Assembly (NCBI RefSeq): GCF_900129465.1
Contig: NZ_FSRA01000002.1
Span: forward strand, 2,542,001-2,606,000
Length of the DNA stretch: 64,000 nucleotides
DNA from: Chitinophaga niabensis
GTDB lineage: Bacteria > Bacteroidota > Bacteroidia > Chitinophagales > Chitinophagaceae
Direction of reading: 5' to 3'
Shown: positions 17,806 to 26,659 of the stretch, piece after piece
How the letters are laid out: each line of letters opens with the position of its first letter
Numbering within the stretch: position 1 is the stretch's first letter
Translations under genes and position numbers: made by a program
The notes under the pieces: generated by a model
Seen by the model: only the letters and a program-made list of their open reading frames with translations
What the model was told of the DNA's origin: nothing
Database searches by the model: none

Positions 17806-17985
17806 ATGAAAAAGAACTTACACATCAACCCCGAACTGCAACTGCTTACTACCACACAAATGAATGAGATCAGGGGTGGAGATGTTATTGATGTTAACGA
17901 AGTTCAGGATGATATTGAATTACCTAAGCTGCCTAATTTACCATCATCTCAACCGAATTTTATTCCGGTATACGTTAATCAATGA
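17806..17985 (+). CDS. Short peptide with double-glycine leader, RiPP precursor-like
   Basis: 59 residues, read directly from the sequence. The N-terminal part MKKNLHINPELQLL..TQMNEIRGG (residues 1-25) has the form of Bacteroidota natural-product precursor leaders: Lys-rich start, L-x-x-L, an acidic/amide MNEIR, then GG. The core (26-59) is acidic then proline-rich (LPKLPNLPSSQPNF) and has no Cys and only two Ser, so lanthionine rings are unlikely. No maturase, peptidase-containing ABC exporter or immunity gene is adjacent. A strong terminator follows at once, supporting an independent transcript. Function unknown. Confidence 0.65.
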   Translation: MKKNLHINPELQLLTTTQMNEIRGGDVIDVNEVQDDIELPKLPNLPSSQPNFIPVYVNQ

Positions 17986-17991
17986 GACAAT

Positions 17992-18023
17992 AAAAAAAGC
18001 GTTCCAACCGGAACGCTTTTTTT
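17992..18023. terminator. Bidirectional terminator after the GG-leader peptide
   Basis: AAAAAAAGCGTTCC (17992-18005) and GGAACGCTTTTTTT (18010-18023) form a perfect 14-bp stem with loop AACC. T tracts are present on both strands, so it also ends the PBP1A gene on the minus strand. Confidence 0.95.
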
Positions 18024-18093
18024 GTAATGAGATATTTATGTTCTTTTAATTTTAGCTCAACCCCACCGCGCTTTTTGCAAAGGTTGGTTTCAA

Positions 18094-20505
18094 TTAGTTA
18101 TCTTTCTTCACCGGTTTCGGCGGCATCAAAGCCTTTGGGTCCTTTGGCTGCGTAGCCGGATCTTTCGCCGGTTTATCTTTTTCTTTCGCAGGTTCTTTCT
18201 CTTTCGCAGGCTCTTCTTTCTTCTGATTCTCTACCGGTTCTCCATACTGCCCCACATCCACTACCGGTTCATAATCAGTAGCAGCACCATTCCCCACATC
18301 TTCTGCTTCAGCGCCGGGTTGTACGTTAGAATCATAATTAAAGTACAGATCATTATGCAGGTTAGCAGGAATAGGGAAGGTAGAATTAGGATCAACCCCC
18401 AGTGTTTTATCTGCATACACTTTCTGCATGAAATAAGCCCATATAGGTAAACCCGTATTCGCACCCTGTCCCAATGCTGTACTCGCAAAACGCAGGTAGT
18501 TGTTTTCGCAGCCTACCCATGCACCGGCCAGCAATTGTGGGGTATACCCCAGGAACCATCCATCTGTATTATCATTCGTTGTACCGGTCTTACCACCAAT
18601 CTCACCAGGAATATTAAAACGGAAACGTAATCTCGCACCGGTACCACCCGCAGCAGTAACCCCTTCCATCATCTTCACCATTGTATAAGAATCCGTTTCG
18701 CTGATCACTTCTCTTTTTTCAGGAACAGAAGTTTCCAGGATATTGCCATTACGGTCTTCAATACGTGTGATGTAGATAGGTTTGGTGATCACCCCTCTTG
18801 CAGGGAACATCGTATAAGCACGCAGCATTTCAAAAAGGGAAAGCTCCGGCGTACCCAATGCAATGGATGGATATTCAGGGATCTTGCCTTCAAATCCGAT
18901 CTTGTTCTGCGCAAAATCCGCAAAAGCTTTGGCACCTATTTGTTTGATGAGGTAAACGCTCACCAGGTTGAGCGATTTAGCCAATGCACCTGCCATGGAA
19001 ATGGAACCACCCACGCTTCCCTCAGAGTTGCGGCTCACCGTCCAGTTACCAATGGTAACAGGTTCGTTGGGCAGCATCGCATTCGGACTGAAACCATTCA
19101 TCAGCGCAAAGCAATAGAGGAATGGTTTAAAGGTAGAACCCACCTGGCGTTTGGTTTTATAAACGTGATCATTTTTGAAATAACGGAAATTAGGACCACC
19201 TACCCATGCTTTCACTTCCCCGCTTTCAGGGTCCATGGCCATGAAACCTGCCTGCAGTACAGCACGCATGTATTTGATGGAATCCATGGGCGTCATCACG
19301 GTATCGATATCATTCAGATCGGGTTCAGTGAAACTGCGCCATGCGAATACCTTCATTTTAACAGGTGTACTGAAAGCTTTTTTGATCTCTTCGTCCGTAG
19401 CTTCATCATCCTTCATTTGTTTATAACGGTCGGATTCTTTCATGAAAGACTCCAGGTCCTTTTGCCTTTTGTCCCACACCTTGCCGGACTTGACATTAGA
19501 CTGCTGTGCGAAAGATTTTTGCAGGTCTTTCAGATGTTTGGCCACTGCTTCCTCCGCATACAGTTGCATCCGGGGATTGATAGTGGTGTAGATCTTGAGG
19601 CCATCCCGATAGAGATTGTATTCTGTACCGTCTGCTTTTTTATGTTCTTTACACCAGGTCTTTAATTCAGCCCGCAGTACTTCACGGAAGTAAGGAGCCA
19701 GTCCTTTATTGTGATCTATTTTGTTATAGCGTAAAACGATCGGACGGTTTTTGGCAGCTTCACCTTCAGCTTTGGTGATATAACCTTCATCGATCATATT
19801 CTCGATCACCGTATTCCTTCTGTCGCGCGCCATTTGAGGATTCCTCCTGGGATTGAATTGAGAAGGGCCTTTCAGCATACCTACCAGCATAGCTGCTTCT
19901 TCGAGGGATAAACGGCTGGGATCTTTACTGAAGAAAGTACGTGCGCCGTTTTCAATACCATACACGTTATCTCCGAAAGTAACTGTATTCAGATAGAGCG
20001 TAATGATCTCTTCCTTGGTGAAATTCCTTTCCAGTTTGATAGAGATCACCCATTCCGGTAATTTCTGGAAAGCACGTGCAAAGAAATTCCTTGCCCTTTG
20101 TTTTCCTTCTGCATCTGCTTGCAGGTTCAATGCCAGCTGTTGTGTAATGGTACTGGACCCTCTTTTTTTACCGATCAGCAGGTAAAAAGGAATAGCGATG
20201 GTGCCTTTGGCAGAAATACCGGAGTGTTCATAGAAACCACGGTCTTCTGTAGCCAGGAGGGCATTGATAACGTTTTTGGAGATATCCTTATAGTCGATAT
20301 TGGAACGGTCTACGGAAAGATATTTACCCATAACGGTACCATCCTCTGCAAGTACCTGCGAGGCAAGAGCCGTTCTGGGGTTCTCCAGTTCCTCAATACT
20401 GGGCATATGCCCAATGAGGCGGAGATTGATGAGTAAAATAAGGATCACCAGGAAGGCAAGCCCTCCCCCGAATACCCACCATAATAATTTTACGGATTTC
20501 TTCAT
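18094..20505 (-). CDS. mrcA: Bifunctional penicillin-binding protein 1A (transglycosylase/transpeptidase)
   Basis: 803 residues. There is one N-terminal transmembrane helix (about 7-29), then a GT51 transglycosylase domain (about 60-235) with ATEDRGFYEH at 85-94 and STITQQ at 118-123. The transpeptidase domain (about 415-720) has the active serine in STFK (457-460), SLN (511-513) and KTG (639-641). The enzyme polymerises and cross-links peptidoglycan in the periplasm. The last ~45 residues are a low-complexity Lys/Pro/Glu tail with repeats of PAKEK. It is downstream of the PorW-like gene by 143 bases; on the minus strand TATTTTTG (20545-20538) suggests its own promoter. Confidence 0.96.
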   Translation of the reverse strand: MKKSVKLLWWVFGGGLAFLVILILLINLRLIGHMPSIEELENPRTALASQVLAEDGTVMGKYLSVDRSNIDYKDISKNVINALLATEDRGFYEHSGISAKGTIAIPFYLLIGKKRGSSTITQQLALNLQADAEGKQRARNFFARAFQKLPEWVISIKLERNFTKEEIITLYLNTVTFGDNVYGIENGARTFFSKDPSRLSLEEAAMLVGMLKGPSQFNPRRNPQMARDRRNTVIENMIDEGYITKAEGEAAKNRPIVLRYNKIDHNKGLAPYFREVLRAELKTWCKEHKKADGTEYNLYRDGLKIYTTINPRMQLYAEEAVAKHLKDLQKSFAQQSNVKSGKVWDKRQKDLESFMKESDRYKQMKDDEATDEEIKKAFSTPVKMKVFAWRSFTEPDLNDIDTVMTPMDSIKYMRAVLQAGFMAMDPESGEVKAWVGGPNFRYFKNDHVYKTKRQVGSTFKPFLYCFALMNGFSPNAMLPNEPVTIGNWTVSRNSEGSVGGSISMAGALAKSLNLVSVYLIKQIGAKAFADFAQNKIGFEGKIPEYPSIALGTPELSLFEMLRAYTMFPARGVITKPIYITRIEDRNGNILETSVPEKREVISETDSYTMVKMMEGVTAAGGTGARLRFRFNIPGEIGGKTGTTNDNTDGWFLGYTPQLLAGAWVGCENNYLRFASTALGQGANTGLPIWAYFMQKVYADKTLGVDPNSTFPIPANLHNDLYFNYDSNVQPGAEAEDVGNGAATDYEPVVDVGQYGEPVENQKKEEPAKEKEPAKEKDKPAKDPATQPKDPKALMPPKPVKKDN

Positions 20506-20574
20506 ATGTTAAATTGTGTGAAACAGTCTGTATGGTGCAAAAATATCTAAATTCCCCGGCTTTCATAGGCCTTG

Positions 20575-20601
20575 CCCAATGAGGATTTTCTCTTCATTGG
20601 G
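20575..20601. repeat. Hairpin between PorW-like gene and PBP1A gene
   Basis: CCCAATGA (20575-20582) pairs with TCATTGGG (20594-20601). No T tract follows on the minus strand, so read-through between the two genes is possible. Confidence 0.5.
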
Positions 20602-20648
20602 TGCTACCATCATATAAAACGCAAATAATATTGAACGTAGTGCAAATA

Positions 20649-23615
20649 TTATTCCGTTATGTAGTTGGTATTAAAGAATTTCTTGTAGCCCTCTATGTCT
20701 TTTGTATTGTTGAGAAGAATGAAGTTTTCTCTTGATATGATAAAGAATTTATACTCAGTAGGTTTGATCCTCGGAATGATCACGGAACTGGCTGATTTAG
20801 AGATCTCATCCAGGTAATCCAGGGCTTTATCTTCACTCGGGAAAAGCCGGAAAATGACCATGATCTCGGTAGGTGTGAGCACAAAACTGCTCGTTTCCAC
20901 TTTATCTGTCACGTGTTTCTCTGCATTGTACTTGGAGAACTGCGCAAGTGCTTCATCTACAAGCACTTTGGATACCCGTGTGAAGTACATCACCACAAAA
21001 TGTGGATTCGCCGCTTTTTCATCACCCAGTTTATAAGGTGTAACAGGGGGTGGCGGAGGAGGGGCTACAGCAACTGCTGCAGAATCCGTTGCAGGTTTTT
21101 GCACCACAGCGGCAGAATCTTTCAGATCGGGTTTAGGAGACTGCCATGGATAACGGATAGAAATATTCTCATCTACTATGGCATTCCCTGCACTATCGCG
21201 TGCAACCTGCAGGTTGGACAGGTAATCCACCACTTCTTTTTTCTTATTTAGCGCATCTGAGATCATAGTAGCCTGACGTAAGATGATATCATCTCCGGGA
21301 TACTTTTTGATCACTGCCGCGATGGCATTTTTGCCTTCATCTTCCGTACCGGTTTTAATAATGGTCATGGCTTCCAGCAGGTCAAAACGGGATTGCAGGG
21401 AGCTGAACTGGAAAGCAGAATCTGCCTGCCGCTTTAAAGTGAGTACGGTATCGTAATTGCCTGTGAGATAAGCCATGTAAGCGGACTCATAAATTGCACT
21501 CACGGCTTTTGTGCGCTCTTTATTTTCATCCTTCGGTAAACCGAACTGGATATAATTGGCATAACTGGTACCACCGAACTGGCTCAGCACAATCTGTTTG
21601 TAACGCGCAGCTTCCTGCGTATGGCCCATTTTTTCATGCCATACATACAGGGAATACATGATCTCTGCCTTACGCGGATTATCCGGGAATCTCGCCAGCA
21701 GCGAATCGTAAGAAGCGATCGCATCCCGGGGATTTTCCAGTTTATCATGGTATAATTTACCCAGTTCGTACCAGGCATCCATTTGTTTGGTACGGGATTC
21801 CGCCAGTTTTTCCGGCGTTACGGGAAGATTGGCGGCCAGCACATTGCTATTGATGCTATCCGCAGGTAAACGGTCGATATTGGCAGCCACATTATCTGTA
21901 GCAGGTAACTCATCCGTAAGCGGTTGCTTATTGGCAGAAGAAGCGATGGAAGCTCCCTGGCTTCTGCGCCAGTTATCAGACAACTGGCGGTTTCCCCATC
22001 TGCGCTTAAATTCAGAATAACCACTGGATTTGCTGCCGGTATTATAAAAATACCAGTCCCCTGCAGCATCTCCGTTATTACCGGGAGCATTGGAATTATT
22101 GTAACGGTTGTTATTGTTATAAGCCTGGTATTGCTGATCTTCTCCTTTCTTCACAGGAGCATTCTTTTCATTACGAATGATCGTCACTTTCCTGGCAAGC
22201 AGGGCTTCTCTTTGATCTGCCGGTAATGCAGCGATCCTTTGGAGACTGTCTTCCTGGTTGATCAGGTCTATTCTTTTTGCTACTTCCGTTAACACCTCTT
22301 TGCGGGTGTTAACCAGTTCGGCATCTGCAAACTCAGGCCCCATAATACTGGCTGTACTGTCGTAATACCGCTGGGCAATGAGATAGTTCTTCTGGAAGTA
22401 ATGAATATCCGCGATAGCTTTGAAGGTCAGTGTTTTCTGCAGCATATTGGGGTTTTCCACCTTCAGTGCTTTATGCAGGTAATCCAATGCCCTGTTGGGA
22501 TCGTCGTTGGCAACAATGGAGGCCATGTTGTAATAGAGCGCATCTTTAAAGGGCAGGAAACGTTCTTTACGCATCATGCGCTGTAAAGCAGCCAGGCTTT
22601 GTTCCATATTGGCACCACTCACTTTTGCATTGGCGCGGGCTATCTGTACCCGGGCATTGAAGTCCATCAGCGCATCCGGCTTACGTGCAATCACATCCCG
22701 GAATGCATCCATGGCGGAATCCGGTACATTCTGGGAAAAGTAAAGCTGGCCCAGGATATAGCTCATGCGTGCCCTTTCGTCCCTGCTGCCTTTACCTTTT
22801 TTAATAGCCACCTTTAAAGGTTCTATGGTTTCCCTGTACAAGCCTTGTTTATAAAAGCGGTAAGCCTGTAATTCTGCCAGCTGGCCTTCCAGCCGGCGGG
22901 GAAAATAAGGGTCTGTTTCCAGTATGTTCAAAAGGGATTGTGCTTCGTCGTGTTTCTTTTCCTCCAGGTAAACACGTGCCTGCCAGAGGAAGGCATCATT
23001 CCTGGCAGATTTATGCCTGAAACGGCTAAACCAGTTCTTTTCTTTTTCGCGGGAGGAAACGGACAGTTGGGAGTCTTCACTTCTGCCGATCACCGTGCTG
23101 TATTCAGATTTCTTTTTAGGGGCAAAGGTGGTATTGATATACTTGAAGGTGTTATTGGCATTCTCCCAGTCGCCTTTATAATAATAAGCCTTACCAACCA
23201 GCAGGTAACAATCGTCTATCCATTTACTGCGCGGATCGTGGATCTGTACAGCTACGGAGGCTTTCTGGATCACGGAATCCAGGTCTGTGGTATTCAGGTT
23301 CAGTTTATCAACGGAAAAGGGGTAGAAGGGGAGGAATACATTATAATTATCCTGCCGTTGGGTGTTAATGCCTTTCAGCACACCCTCCAGCTTGAGTTTG
23401 GCGTGATAGTAATAGTTATACCGGGTCACAGTGTTCTGCACCAGCCTTCGCTTGATGGTCCAGCGCTTTTCGGCCATTTTTTCAGAAGGAGGGCGCCGAT
23501 CTTCTACTTTAACAGGTTTATTAACCTGGCTTTGCCCAAATACGGCCAGTGCCCCCGAACACAAAATCAAACTTACCACACAAGCGCGTACATATAAGGA
23601 TCTAGAACAATTCAT
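20649..23615 (-). CDS. porW: TPR-rich lipoprotein, type IX secretion PorW/SprE-like
   Basis: 988 residues from ATG at 23615; a TTG 18 bases upstream is less likely because the ATG gives a proper signal peptide with lipobox-like LILCSG near residue 19. The body contains many TPR-type helical repeats (for example ARMSYILGQLYFSQNVPDSA and WYELGKLYHDKLENPRDAI). A Gln/Asn-rich linker near residues 490-545 and a Pro-rich stretch (VAPPPPPPVTP) near 870 follow. The opening NTVTRYNYYYHAKLKLEGVL matches the start of SprE/PorW proteins, which link the type IX translocon to its motor ring in gliding Bacteroidota. Length is somewhat greater than SprE. The family call is from memory of the fold and N-terminal block. 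Confidence 0.75.
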   Translation of the reverse strand: MNCSRSLYVRACVVSLILCSGALAVFGQSQVNKPVKVEDRRPPSEKMAEKRWTIKRRLVQNTVTRYNYYYHAKLKLEGVLKGINTQRQDNYNVFLPFYPFSVDKLNLNTTDLDSVIQKASVAVQIHDPRSKWIDDCYLLVGKAYYYKGDWENANNTFKYINTTFAPKKKSEYSTVIGRSEDSQLSVSSREKEKNWFSRFRHKSARNDAFLWQARVYLEEKKHDEAQSLLNILETDPYFPRRLEGQLAELQAYRFYKQGLYRETIEPLKVAIKKGKGSRDERARMSYILGQLYFSQNVPDSAMDAFRDVIARKPDALMDFNARVQIARANAKVSGANMEQSLAALQRMMRKERFLPFKDALYYNMASIVANDDPNRALDYLHKALKVENPNMLQKTLTFKAIADIHYFQKNYLIAQRYYDSTASIMGPEFADAELVNTRKEVLTEVAKRIDLINQEDSLQRIAALPADQREALLARKVTIIRNEKNAPVKKGEDQQYQAYNNNNRYNNSNAPGNNGDAAGDWYFYNTGSKSSGYSEFKRRWGNRQLSDNWRRSQGASIASSANKQPLTDELPATDNVAANIDRLPADSINSNVLAANLPVTPEKLAESRTKQMDAWYELGKLYHDKLENPRDAIASYDSLLARFPDNPRKAEIMYSLYVWHEKMGHTQEAARYKQIVLSQFGGTSYANYIQFGLPKDENKERTKAVSAIYESAYMAYLTGNYDTVLTLKRQADSAFQFSSLQSRFDLLEAMTIIKTGTEDEGKNAIAAVIKKYPGDDIILRQATMISDALNKKKEVVDYLSNLQVARDSAGNAIVDENISIRYPWQSPKPDLKDSAAVVQKPATDSAAVAVAPPPPPPVTPYKLGDEKAANPHFVVMYFTRVSKVLVDEALAQFSKYNAEKHVTDKVETSSFVLTPTEIMVIFRLFPSEDKALDYLDEISKSASSVIIPRIKPTEYKFFIISRENFILLNNTKDIEGYKKFFNTNYITE

Positions 23616-23826
23616 GTATTTAACCAGGGTCAATAAGAACTATTATATAAACTATGTAATTGGAAAAAATATTTTAAAGATATGATTATTTTTTTCTTTG
23701 CGGAGAGGAAGGGGGTAGCCATATTATTGCCTAACTTTATGAGAATTACGATTTTTGATTGATTTTTCGGGAAATTCCACAATCTTTACATTAACAAAAA
23801 AGAATACATCTCCGTAACTGAACGCA

Positions 23827-24216
23827 ATGGCAGAAGACAAAAACAAAAGGAGCCTCGACAGGTTAAACCACAAGTACAGGCTGGTGATCATGAATGACGA
23901 TACCTATGAAGAGGTAACGGCATTCCGCCTTTCCCGTATGAGTGTATATATAGCATTGAGCACCCTGTTCGTTTTACTGGTAGCCATTACGGTGGCCACT
24001 GTTGTATTCACGCCCCTGCGTTACTACATTCCCGGCTACGGGGACCTGAAGCAACGGAAGGAGTTCCTGCAGTTGCGGATGAGGGCAGATTCCCTGGAAA
24101 GGTCCATTATCACCCGCGACCAGTACCTGGATAACCTGAAGAACGTGATTGGCGGCAACATCCAGCTGGATACAAATATGCTCAAAGTGCCCAAGGTAGA
24201 CAATAGTACCTATTAA
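23827..24216 (+). CDS. Single-pass membrane protein, N-terminal part of M23-peptidase type proteins
   Basis: 129 residues. A basic cytoplasmic N-terminus (RLNHKYRLVIMNDDTYEEV) leads to one transmembrane helix (about 40-62), the motif TPLRYYIPGYGD, and a coiled-coil-like segment (65-110). This is the same N-terminus seen in Bacteroidota membrane-bound M23 endopeptidases, but here the protein stops before any peptidase domain; no frame downstream restores one. It may be a natural short form that acts as a scaffold. Function unknown. Confidence 0.75.
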   Translation: MAEDKNKRSLDRLNHKYRLVIMNDDTYEEVTAFRLSRMSVYIALSTLFVLLVAITVATVVFTPLRYYIPGYGDLKQRKEFLQLRMRADSLERSIITRDQYLDNLKNVIGGNIQLDTNMLKVPKVDNSTY

Positions 24217-24335
24217 CGTAATTCAGGGCCGGGGAGATTTAATAATATTATAATACACATATCAATATATTTAACTATCTTACCAGCGTCTTTAATTTTG
24301 ACCATATATCTTAAAAACTGAAAACCTTTGAACCT

Positions 24336-24788
24336 ATGTTTAACCAAACAAAGAAAGGCGACGCCAAGGGGCTCATGCCTACGTCCAACATCAACCTTAT
24401 TGGTAACGGCACCACTATCAATGGCGATATTGCGTGCGAGGGTGATATTCGTATAGATGGCCAGGTGAACGGACTGGTATCCACGAAGGCAAAGATCGTT
24501 GTGGGGCCGGAAGGAGAGATCAATGGTGATCTGGTCTGCCAGAGTGCAGATATCCTGGGGAAAGTAACAGGTATTATTAAGGTAGAGGAATTACTCTTCC
24601 TGAAAGGCAATGCTTTGATCAAAGGAGATATATACACCGCACATTTTGAAATGGAGCCTACGGTGAAGTTCAATGGCCGTTGCTATATGGACCCTAATGA
24701 TGCGCCTGCAGCAGCTTCTGCTTCATCATCCTATAATCATTCGGATTCTAAAAATGGAAGAACAGTCCTCCAGGAAGAGACCGTATAA
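24336..24788 (+). CDS. Bactofilin family polymer-forming cytoskeletal protein
   Basis: 150 residues. The right-handed beta-helix repeats are visible in GNGTTINGDIACEGDIRIDGQVNG and on to about residue 115. Bactofilins self-assemble into filaments at the inner membrane and organise cell-wall enzymes or polar structures. The C-terminal 30 residues are Ala/Ser-rich. Its last 35 bases overlap the start of the AtpZ gene, so the two are translationally linked. Upstream TAATTTTG (24293-24300) fits a promoter -7 element. Confidence 0.92.
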   Translation: MFNQTKKGDAKGLMPTSNINLIGNGTTINGDIACEGDIRIDGQVNGLVSTKAKIVVGPEGEINGDLVCQSADILGKVTGIIKVEELLFLKGNALIKGDIYTAHFEMEPTVKFNGRCYMDPNDAPAAASASSSYNHSDSKNGRTVLQEETV

Positions 24789-24978
24789 CATGCTCTGGCG
24801 TTACGCCGGACTTGCATTTCAAATGATGGCAGCCATCGGTATATCCTTGTGGCTGGGATACCTGTTGGATCAGTGGCTGGGCATGAAGTTCCCGCTGTTC
24901 ATGATCATTTTTTCTTTACTGGCTTTAGCACTACTTTTGTGGAAGATTGTTAAAGATACCAGTAAGCATGACCGATAA
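24754..24978 (+). CDS. AtpZ/AtpI family membrane protein
   Basis: 74 residues from the ATG at 24754, inside the end of the bactofilin gene in another frame. Two transmembrane helices (about 18-37 and 45-65) with GISLWLGYLLDQWLG match the AtpZ/AtpI group associated with ATP synthase operons, where such proteins assist c-ring assembly or carry Mg2+/Ca2+. A longer frame starting at 24673 would lie wholly within bactofilin and is not preferred. It overlaps the next gene by 11 bases. Confidence 0.85.
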   Translation: MEEQSSRKRPYNMLWRYAGLAFQMMAAIGISLWLGYLLDQWLGMKFPLFMIIFSLLALALLLWKIVKDTSKHDR

Positions 24979-25357
24979 ATTTATTCTCTGGCTGGCAGTT
25001 GTTTTCATAGGGATCACTGCCGCCTTATTTCTCTTAAAGACCTGGCTGCTCCAAACGCTGGGCGTACATTACGAAGTGCTGGTGGCAGGTAACATTGTCA
25101 TGGCACTCATCACACTCATCAGTTATTCACTGAACCGCAAGGGCATGACGAGCGAAAACGCGAATGTCATTGTGCGTTCTGTTTATGCGTCTACGTTGGC
25201 TAAACTCATGCTTTGCGTAGTAGCGATTGCGGTCTATGTGATCGTAAACCGCACCCGTGTAAGCAAAGCCACTATCTTTCTGTTCATGTTCTTCTATCTC
25301 GTATACACCGTATATGAGACCAGTCATTTGATCCGAACCAGCAAAAAGAAATCGTAG
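24968..25357 (+). CDS. Small membrane protein, ATP synthase subunit I-like
   Basis: 129 residues from ATG 24968, overlapping the AtpZ stop. Four hydrophobic segments (about 5-25, 36-57, 68-92, 97-117) and a Lys-rich tail give the topology of AtpI-type proteins. Position right after AtpZ supports this. In related genomes I would expect atpB to follow; here a SprT-like gene follows instead. The assignment is by topology and context only. Confidence 0.6.
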   Translation: MTDKFILWLAVVFIGITAALFLLKTWLLQTLGVHYEVLVAGNIVMALITLISYSLNRKGMTSENANVIVRSVYASTLAKLMLCVVAIAVYVIVNRTRVSKATIFLFMFFYLVYTVYETSHLIRTSKKKS

Positions 25358-25360
25358 CGC

Positions 25361-25981
25361 TTGAAGCAGGAAGCTCCATTACATGCATTGGCCGGTTATC
25401 TGCCGGATGGGACCTTTGAGCAGGTGATCCAATACATCACCCACTATAAAGTGCATCTGACCATTACCAGGGAAAGGCAGAGCGTATTGGGAGATTATCG
25501 CCATCCTTACCAGGAAAAAGGCCACCGCATCAGTATCAATGGTGGTTTGAATAAATATGCCTTCCTCCTTACTTTACTGCATGAGATAGCCCACCTTGTT
25601 ACTTTCATGATCTATGGGAACAGGGTATCCGCCCATGGAAAGGAATGGAAACAGGAATACAGCAAGATCCTCCGGGAGTTTGTAGGTAAACAATACATGC
25701 CGCCGGATGTGGAAGCCGCTGTGAGGGAAAGCCTGCATAACCCGGGTGCCAGCTCCTGTGCAGACGAAGGTTTAATGAGAGTATTGAAACGGTACGACCG
25801 GAAAAAAGATAATCATTACCTGGTAGAGCAATTGCCGCCGGGTCAGTTATTTAAAACGAAGGACGGAAGGATATTCCGGAAAGGAGAAAGGATCCGCAAG
25901 CGGTACCGTTGCGAAGAAGTGCCGTCGAAAAAAGTATACCTGTTCAGCCCGGTATACGAAGTGGAACTGGTGAGTGAGTAA
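25361..25981 (+). CDS. SprT-like zinc metalloprotease domain protein
   Basis: 206 residues starting at TTG 25361, three bases after the previous stop; there is no in-frame ATG before the conserved part. The zinc motif HEIAH with a further His (SAHGKEW) is at about residues 73-95. The C-terminal Arg/Lys-rich region has a Cys pair remnant. SprT/Spartan-type domains cleave DNA-protein crosslinks in eukaryotes; the bacterial role is unclear. It is the last gene of the bactofilin-AtpZ string. Confidence 0.85.
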   Translation: MKQEAPLHALAGYLPDGTFEQVIQYITHYKVHLTITRERQSVLGDYRHPYQEKGHRISINGGLNKYAFLLTLLHEIAHLVTFMIYGNRVSAHGKEWKQEYSKILREFVGKQYMPPDVEAAVRESLHNPGASSCADEGLMRVLKRYDRKKDNHYLVEQLPPGQLFKTKDGRIFRKGERIRKRYRCEEVPSKKVYLFSPVYEVELVSE

Positions 25982-26033
25982 GGGAGGCGCATATTGAACT
26001 GCTTAGCCGGTGTTCAAAATAAGCCCGTTTATC

Positions 26034-26441
26034 TTACCGTACCACTTCTACATGATTCAGTTTCACAGCTGCCCCTGATCTTAATGAAAGCGGGATCTCC
26101 GCAATCTGGTCCGTATGCCGGATCAGTTCTTCAATCTTCTCACGGGGCGCAGCAGATTCCACTTTGATGTCGTAACGGATATTAGTGGCCTTTACAGGTT
26201 CTCCGCCCCAGTCTCCGTTCACAATGATCTCTACATGCCGGATAACCACCTGCCAGAGAGCAGCTTCCCGGTACAGATCATTACAGATACTGGCGCCGAT
26301 AGCCATCATAAAGAGCTCTTCCCCGCTGAACCCGATCCCCATTCCTCCAGCCCTGGGCGTACGATCTATCACCAGGCTGCGCGGTCCCGCCCAACCAGCC
26401 GCAGCGCTGCTTTCATGAATTGTTTTGATATGTACTTGCAT
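26034..26441 (-). CDS. OsmC family protein lacking the second catalytic cysteine
   Basis: 135 residues with the OsmC-like fold: GEELFMMAIGASICNDLY carries the first Cys of the peroxidatic helix, and YDIKVESAAPREKIEELI is the typical central part. The usual second Cys of the C-P motif is replaced (AEIPLSLRSGAAV), so a peroxidase cycle with both cysteines looks impossible. It may be a non-catalytic or differently acting relative. Convergent with the SprT-like gene. Confidence 0.85.
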   Translation of the reverse strand: MQVHIKTIHESSAAAGWAGPRSLVIDRTPRAGGMGIGFSGEELFMMAIGASICNDLYREAALWQVVIRHVEIIVNGDWGGEPVKATNIRYDIKVESAAPREKIEELIRHTDQIAEIPLSLRSGAAVKLNHVEVVR

Positions 26442-26483
26442 AATTTAATGTACGGAAAGTTGAGGGGATAAACAAAAACAAAT

Positions 26484-26503
26484 GCCCCCCGTAAACGGAG
26501 GGC
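26484..26503 (-). terminator. Terminator of the DUF4407 gene (minus strand)
   Basis: On the minus strand GCCCTCCG and CGGGGGGC pair fully (one U-G) with loop TTTA, followed by ATTTGTTTTTGTTT. On the plus strand the same position is a C-A mismatch, so the signal is strand-specific. Confidence 0.75.
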
Positions 26504-26659
26504 AAGGGGTAACATTTGCTACTAGTTAACGTTTCTTCAACGGTTTTAGAAAATGGGCCGGCGATATATAAATCCTTTGCGTTTTCGTTTGCACATAGCC
26601 GTTAGTTTTACAAAGGATGAAATAACTCACCTGATTCCATAAACCCCGTTAAAATATTT

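Noticed and set aside
17732..18093. Lanthipeptide cluster around the GG-leader peptide
   Set aside because: No LanB/LanC, ABC exporter or radical-SAM gene is adjacent and the core has no Cys, so a lanthipeptide assignment is not supported.
23616..23633. TTG start six codons upstream for the PorW-like protein
   Set aside because: The ATG at 23615 gives a normal signal peptide; the extension adds nothing.
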